Shown: positions 58,387 to 64,000 of the stretch, one piece after another
How positions within the stretch are numbered: position 1 is the first letter of the stretch
Layout of the letters: the number at the start of each line of letters is the position of its first letter
NCBI GenBank assembly: GCA_002917075.1
Contig: NTMA01000087.1
Location: 62,001-126,000, forward strand
Reading direction: 5' to 3'
Origin: Hawksworthiomyces lignivorus
Taxonomy: Eukaryota; Ascomycota; Sordariomycetes; Ophiostomatales; Ophiostomataceae
Length of the DNA: 64,000 bases
Made by a program: the position numbers and the translations under genes
The notes under the pieces: model-generated
The model's input: only the letters and a program-made list of their open reading frames with translations
Told to the model about the DNA's origin: nothing
Database searches by the model: none

Positions 58387-59520
58387 GCTCTCTGGCGATG
58401 GCACCCCGGCAGCGTCGCAGAGAGAACGGCTTTTTCGCTTTTCGCCCCAGGGCTGGAGGCTCCTCTAGCTGCACGTTGTTTCGATGCTGCGGGGAGCATT
58501 CTCCTGCTATGATGCCTCACCAGGGGACGACATTTTACAGAGGCATTCTGGCTGGAATTGTTTAAAGGTGGACGAGTCTCTGGACTTCGCTGTTTCACTC
58601 ATCCTCCTACCTTCCTCCCCTGTCTCTTATCTTCTTTCGCTTCACATATTTGATTCCCCTCTCTTTCTATTGAATATTCTCCCTTTGTTTTCGCTGTATC
58701 TATTATTTTCAGCTCTCGGGATTATAAGCTAGCCGCACACACATAGATCCTACCGCAGAGACGCCACGTCGCACGTTTGAATGATTGGGCATGCAATGTC
58801 ATTTTATGTTTTGTAACGACAGTCAAAATAGAAAAAAAAAATCGAAGCATCATACTACGTTTCCGCAGCGCAATTCGCTTCCTACCATGTGCATGCCGCC
58901 CTACGACGAGTGCCATTGAGCAGGCCGCTGTATTGTTTTTTTCCAGATTGGGAAATGCATTCTCATCAGACTACCTCTAATATGTACATATACCAACCGT
59001 GCGACACACCCCCCAGCCGTGAAATCATTGAGAGAAGATGAACCCAGAGCCAAACTGGGCCTAAATATAAGTCGTACATGTGCTGTAAATAATGAAATTG
59101 AGATGTGCAAATGCGGAACCTCGAAAGACCCGGCTGCCAAACCCCAAACCTCAGAAAACGCAGAAATAGAAAAAGTCAAAAGAGAATGTGAGCATAGGCC
59201 GCGGCAGTCGTGGAGCAGCAGAAGCTGGGAAACTCGTCCTTGACATAGCGTGGACGTCAGGTATTGCCGAGCCACCTAAATCCGCCACGCTTTCTCGAAA
59301 GCCTGACCAGAAAGCCCTCATCTCTGCTTAAGACCTCCAGTTTCGTCGCCTTGTGTCTCTTTGGATATGCTTCGTCAAAATCTCGTATTATCTTTTCCTT
59401 GTCCCATTTTGTATTATGTGACACCTCCATCATTTGTATCCCTGTCGACGCCGTCTTTGGACTTTTCCCGCATGCGCCATGCTGAAGTTCCCCAACTCTC
59501 TTTTTTTTTTCTCTTTTTTT
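58387..59520. other. Convergent 3' region between FZO1 and TOM22
   Basis: About 1.1 kb of AT-rich 3' flank. No gene is seen. A poly-T block at about 59500-59522 sits right at the TOM22 stop (TTA at 59521-59523 read on -). Confidence 0.6.
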
Positions 59521-60108
59521 TTACAATGCAGGTCGTGCTCCTGCGCCGCCAAGCGCGGCACCAACCTGCGCCGCTGTGTCGCCGCCCTCCCGCTTCTCGC
59601 CCGCCGGGCCCGCCGTCAGCAGCTCGCTGCCCATCTCGCGCATGCGCTGCTCCTGCTCCATTGCCAGGATATTCTGCTCCTCGGCCCAGGACAGCGCAAA
59701 GGGGATGCCGACCAGCAGGGCGCTCACGGAGATGGTCCAGGCGGCGCGGCCGAGGAACGTCAGCGACGTGCGCACGACGCGGTTGCCAAACTGGTAGTTG
59801 CTGTAGAACCAGCCCCGCGTGGTCGGTGGGACGATGTCCCGCAGGGCGTAGAGCCGCTCAAGCAGCGATTCGCGGCTGGGGTCGTAGTCTGAGTCTGTCG
59901 AGATCTCCGAGTCTGAAATTTTGGTGCCGTTCCGTCAGCAGGATTCTCATGTCATATTGTGGGTCAGGAGGCTAAAAAGGAAGTCGAAACCAGGCAATCT
60001 TCGTCTGCACTGCAGCAACATACCAGTATCGGTGAAATCGTCCTCTTCCTCAGCCACCGTGGGGTGCTGTTGGTACGCCTCGTCCTCGACTTCAACTAAT
60101 TGGACCAT
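59521..60108 (-). CDS. TOM22: Mitochondrial import receptor Tom22
   Basis: Predicted 158-aa outer-membrane protein, the central receptor and organiser of the TOM translocase. Exons on -: 60108-60024 and 59912-59521; donor GTATGT and acceptor TTCAG join in frame. The N-terminal cytosolic part (1-55) is strongly acidic ([25 protein letters not shown]), the known presequence-binding face. The conserved [16 protein letters not shown] and the block [20 protein letters not shown] follow. One membrane segment (about 83-104, [20 protein letters not shown]) precedes the conserved [15 protein letters not shown]. The tail ([16 protein letters not shown]) is the short intermembrane-space domain. Length fits Neurospora Tom22. 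Upstream lie CACGTG (60286-60291) and GACGTCAC (60300-60307). The gene is convergent with FZO1 and downstream of the antiporter on the same strand. Confidence 0.95.
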
Positions 60109-60727
60109 CTTGGGTTGTCTTCTGTGATTCCCCGGTTCTTGGTTGGGCAGTCAGTTGACACGATAGATGTCGTGCTGGTTCACGTCGCTGGTGGAATGGG
60201 AAATGGAAGCGGGACTCAAAGAGGATGCTCAAAAATTTGGTTGCAGGACTACAAGCGCAGAATTTTTTGAGCCCCAAAGATAGGCCACGTGACACCTCAG
60301 ACGTCACACAGCGGCTGGAATTAAGTTCTGCTTATTCTCCAACAGACATATTGGTCCATTCTTAATTTCGAGTACATGTATTAGTGACCGTTTTTGCAGC
60401 ATTTTGAAGATGTGGACTTCGGCAGCGCGCATTTTCTCTTAGAACAGAATAAAAAAATTCAAAGATTCAACAGAGTCTTTGTCCAAGTCTCGGGCAATTT
60501 CTTTGATCATCTAATATACGTTTTAAAGGCGGTCTATAGCTATCATCGGAACACAAAACATAATGTAAAGCTCTGTAAAATAATAAAATCTCATAACTGC
60601 TCGTATGGTTTCGCGTTCTTTGGTATCATGCACCTCCGCCACCCCCGTCTCAAGATTAATTTTTAATATAAAGCATTCAAAATCAAAGCAATGGCCTAGA
60701 AGCCTTTCCGCACGTGCGGTCTCTAGT
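60109..60727. other. TOM22 promoter and antiporter 3' flank
   Basis: About 620 bp. A CACGTG E-box at 60286-60291 and a CRE-like GACGTCAC at 60300-60307 lie about 180-200 bp upstream of the TOM22 ATG. No gene is seen. Confidence 0.55.
60286..60307 (-). promoter_or_regulatory. CACGTG and GACGTCAC elements upstream of TOM22
   Basis: A CACGTG hexamer (bHLH type) and a GACGTCAC octamer (bZIP/CRE type) lie 15 bp apart. They are within the expected promoter distance of TOM22. Binding factors are not known here. Confidence 0.35.
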
Positions 60728-63700
60728 CTAATCCTGGCGCCTCGCTGGAGCGTCCGCGAAGCGGATGCCTCGTCGGAGAGGAGGCACTCTTGGAGTGTCA
60801 TCGTCGTCGCTATCTTCGGGTTGTTGGCTCGACATGCCGAGGGCGGCTTCTCTCCGGCGCCGTTCAGCAGGGGTTTCTCTTGTCTCGTCGTTGTCGTCAC
60901 TGTCGTCATCACCGACGCTCTGCAAGACTGCCAAACGACGTCGCCTCTCGACCGCCGTTTCTGGCACATCATCGTCGGCTGCAACCATGCTCGCTTCCTT
61001 CCGCCCTCGGCTAACTTTGGTGGCTATTTCCAGATGAGAGTCTGATGAACGGCGGCTAGACTCGTCATCGCTCGTGCTGGAGCTCTTGCCGCCCTCTTCT
61101 TTGCTGCGGCCCCGCGTGGCTGAAGACGTTGCCGCACCAGACGGTGCCTCGGCCGATTTGCCTCTGTCTGGTCGAGACACGACGATTTCTGGGAGCGGGC
61201 CATCTTGCTTGGCCAATGTCTTGACAGTGTGAGATGCCGATGACTTGTCGACAACTTCCCTTCGGGTGCCTTGGTCTAGCTTCTGCATCTCTTTTATAAA
61301 TCCCTCCTTGGTCATCCGCTGGCCAACACCTCCGATAGTGAAGCGTATGTGGCGGTCGTCTTCTTCTTGCTGTTCCTCGGCTACGCTCTTTTTCCTTTGT
61401 CTCTGCACAGCAGGCTCACCGGCGGCCGTTCTGCCAAAGTTTACCCAGCTTGACATGCCACCAGGTCGGCTGGACACTCTTGTTATTGGGTCGATTTCAT
61501 CACTCGCCCGGGCGGGTTCTTCGTGCTCCTTTGCCTTCTCAGACGGTTTAATGAGGCCACCCATACCCATGTATTTCAAGCTCTGGGAGACCACGTCAGT
61601 CGTGCCGCCGTCTTTGTCGGATTTCTGCGGCGGCAACTCGTATTTCTTAAGAACTTCACCGTCTTCGTCCTCAACAATAACCTAAAATAGAAATCACATG
61701 TCAGCAGGGTGTGTACACTAACAGACAAGCAAAGGGCAGCCAATAGTGGACAGCTTCTTGCAGGAGAGTGCAGGACGTACAGTATTTCCAAATTGGTAGG
61801 CGCGGGCAGGTTCATGCTTGCGAGCTTCTTTCTGTTTGTCTTTTCTCTTCTCCATCTCCTCATGTCTCCAGTTGCCGATTCTCTTCTTCAAACCATCGTA
61901 TGTCCACGCAGAAGAGCCTGCTTCAGTCTTGGCATCCAATTTTTCTTTGAGCTTCTCAAAGTCTGCATGTTCGAGCGTCTCGGGAGTCTTGTGACTCTTG
62001 ATCGGCGCAACGTCGAGAACCTCGCCCTGCTCATCTTCAATGACAATGTCATCGCCCTCATTGTAGATATTCACTCCTGCGGGAGAAGTAGGTGAGGGCG
62101 AGCTTTCAGGCTCATCGGACATACGCCGCTCCTCTCGGGGTGAGGGCGGTTCCTCAGCTTTACCATCGTGGTGTCCATCCTCGGCAGCGACCACAGTCTG
62201 GCCAGAGCTTGGAGACGCCTCCTCCGGTTCATGGGCGGCAGATGGTTCGCTTGCCAGAGGTGGGCTAGAAGTCTGCACGTCTGCAGTGTGGCGCTGCGGG
62301 TAGATAGCGGACTGGCTGATGGGGCCACCAGGACCGATTCCATCGTCCCACTTCTTTCTCCGACGGCGGCTTACACGGGATGATGCTCGGCTTCCCTGTC
62401 TGCTTGGTCCATCCTCCTCTTTCATGCGGCGCAAAAACTGGCCCGGTATGCCGATCGGAGGAAGGGTGCCAGGAGGGACCTCCGGCGGCTTCAGCTCGTC
62501 GATATCGGTATCAGACATAGTGCGTGCTTGGGAACGGGACTGTGACGAGATACGCGGCAGGCGGTTCATCCACGATGGCCCATCCTCCGGAGCCGTGGTG
62601 TAAGACATTGTCAAGGTCAGGGTGTTGATTCGTTTGCCTAGTGTAAAGACAGCAATGGAGGAGCCATGCACAATGATCGACGCGATGACCAGGAATGTCA
62701 CAATGGGCCACACTAGCGTTAAGAGCGTATAGTTGGGTACGCCAGGTGGAGGAAGCTCCGCGAGAGGAACAGGATTGTCGGCCTCCAGCTCAGCCCTCGC
62801 CATGATGGCGACAAAGATGGCGCCGACACCAATGGGGCCGAAATGGCCGGCAAAGAGAGCTTCGCGCCATGTCTTGATGTCTGGAATAAGGGGTTTGAGG
62901 GCCATCATAATGGGAATGCGACGAAAGAGAATCACAAAGATGGCAATGATAGTGAGACGCCACGCAGATAAGCCAATAGACGCATCGTTGAACATTTCCC
63001 AAGGTATGATGGTACCAAGGAAGACAAAGTACGTCAAGTTGAGCAGCAGGTCAATGACGTTGGACACATGTGACTCCTCGGTTTTGTGGCCAAACCAACC
63101 GTCGTTAGAAAACCCTACCCCTGCTGAGAAGCCGACAAGCAGGTCGTCTACACCTAAGATGCTACCCGAGCCAGCGCAGAAGAGGGCAAGGACAAAGTAG
63201 AACACTAGGAAACTCTCGCGGTCGATCAAGTCGTGGCGTTCAGCATATTTAATACCGTGTCGGGCAATGTAGCCGATTAAAAAACCATAAACAGCACCAA
63301 ATATGCACTCATAGAGGATAGTATAGACAATCCAGTGGAAGGACACTTCGCTAGCGTCTTGGTGATCTTGAATAAGGTAAAGAGAGAGGTATATAAATGG
63401 AAAAGCCATGCCGTCGTTGCAGCCTGACTCAGCTGAGAGAAGGTCACGCAAGTGCTTAGGAACTCTCTTCGCGAACTTGCCTTTGCCTACGACGGACGAA
63501 GCTAGGACAGGATCGGTAGCGGTGACGCAGGCAGCAATAACAAGACTCTCCAGCCAGTTGAGGGGCGGGATCATCCACCAGACGAACAGGGACGTTATGA
63601 GCCAGCCGAAGGTCATGACGGGGACAAGGAGGAAAATGACAGATTTCCAATGGCGCTCCATGTAGAACTTCGGCAATTCGACGCCGACAGCGAAGCACTG

Positions 63701-63943
63701 CACGACGAGAACAATGCGCGAGAACTCGATGGTAACAATATCAACGTCCCCCCACGACTGGGGGTTGATGAGGTTGGCAGCATGCGGTCCGAAGATCAGA
63801 CCGCATATGGTCGCAACGGTGGCCTCACCAATATAGATGCGCTCTTTGATGATGGAAGAACAGAGCATGAAGAGTGACGTGAAGCCTCCCAAAATGATGT
63901 ACACCAGATGGGGCTTGGTGATGGAAAGATGATCCCACGCCAT
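60728..63943 (-). CDS. NHA1: Na+(K+)/H+ antiporter, plasma-membrane NHA1/Cnh1 type
   Basis: Predicted 1038-aa cation/proton antiporter. Exons on -: 63943-61781 and 61681-60728, joined in frame (QFGNT to VIVEDEDGEV). The N-terminal 450 or so residues form about 12-13 membrane segments of the CPA family. TATDPVLASS (Asp144) and AESGCNDGMAFPF (Asp177) are the discontinuous-helix motifs expected to bind the cation. The rest is a long cytosolic tail (about 580 aa), acidic and Ser/Arg-rich, with repeated GDDIVIEDEQGEV/VIVEDEDGEV-like blocks, as in yeast Nha1, whose tail sets activity in salt and pH stress. The start MAWDHL matches the usual fungal N-terminus. The frame stays open upstream to the window edge, so an upstream start cannot be fully excluded. 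Confidence 0.94.
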
Positions 63944-64000
63944 GATGCCGGTGTAGAGAAAGCTTGCGAGGATGAGGAGAGAATCAGCAGGGAAGCTGAA
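63944..64000. other. Window edge upstream of the antiporter start
   Basis: Last 57 bases. On - they are open in frame with the antiporter but contain no ATG. They are probably leader. Confidence 0.5.

Noticed and set aside
57178..58404. 408-codon open frame antisense to FZO1
   Set aside because: Same GC3 shadow effect; composition is dominated by Gly/Asp/Ala/Leu/Val.
1..64000. tRNA, rRNA, CRISPR or telomere repeats
   Set aside because: I scanned by eye for B-box GGTTCGANNCC, spaced direct repeats and TTAGGG arrays and found none convincing; a tRNAscan or Rfam search would be decisive.

Overview
This is a nuclear genomic window from a filamentous ascomycete (Pezizomycotina, most likely Sordariomycetes). 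The basis is short 50-160 nt introns with GTRNGT donors and YAG acceptors, strongly GC3-biased codons in several genes (GlyRS, FZO1, PP2C, the transporter), long pyrimidine-rich leaders, and recognisable filamentous-fungal orthologues. Gene density is low: twelve well-supported protein genes in 64 kb, separated by AT-richer spacers with microsatellites and long homopolymers. No rRNA, tRNA, CRISPR or intact transposon was recognised. A short run of Ns (9023-9045) marks an assembly gap after a poly-C tract.

Layout, left to right. 1-3.2 kb: gene-free, purine-rich on +. 3.2-4.8 kb (-): nucleotide-sugar 4,6-dehydratase. 9.6-11.0 kb (+): TPT/SLC35-type transporter. 11.7-14.2 kb (-): two weakly supported orphan low-complexity genes. 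16.2-18.5 kb (+): glycyl-tRNA synthetase with an apparent mitochondrial presequence and an internal cytosolic start. 23.2-26.1 kb (+): Cla4-type PAK kinase. 27.2-28.4 kb (+): Ran-binding protein 1. 30.5-31.7 kb (+): Taf14-type YEATS protein. 34.6-37.9 kb (+): Zn2Cys6 transcription factor. 39.0-43.2 kb (-): large ADF-H protein with a PH-like C-terminus. 43.2-49.0 kb: long gene-poor AT-rich stretch with degenerate sequence. 49.0-51.1 kb (-): PP2C phosphatase. 53.3-54.4 kb (-): ESCRT-III Vps2. 55.5-58.4 kb (+): mitofusin Fzo1. 59.5-60.1 kb (-): Tom22. 60.7-63.9 kb (-): Na+/H+ antiporter.

The genes are mostly unrelated housekeeping functions with individual promoters, as is normal for fungi; there is no biosynthetic cluster. 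The one thematic pairing is FZO1 and TOM22, two mitochondrial outer-membrane proteins that are convergent neighbours, with VPS2 divergent from FZO1. CLA4, RanBP1 and TAF14 lie in tandem on + but with separate upstream regions.

The most interesting observations are regulatory or architectural. They are a dual-start GlyRS with a weak upstream AUG and a Gcn4/CPC1-type TGACTCA site; a possible 67-residue alternative N-terminus for TAF14; a uORF whose stop overlaps the FZO1 start; a 1299-aa ADF-H/PH-like protein; low-complexity insertions inside the PP2C and Fzo1 domains; and a recurring TACGGAGTA palindrome-like motif in intergenic DNA. I did not find a convincing wholly new biological system. 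All exon boundaries were read by hand from splice consensus and reading frame.
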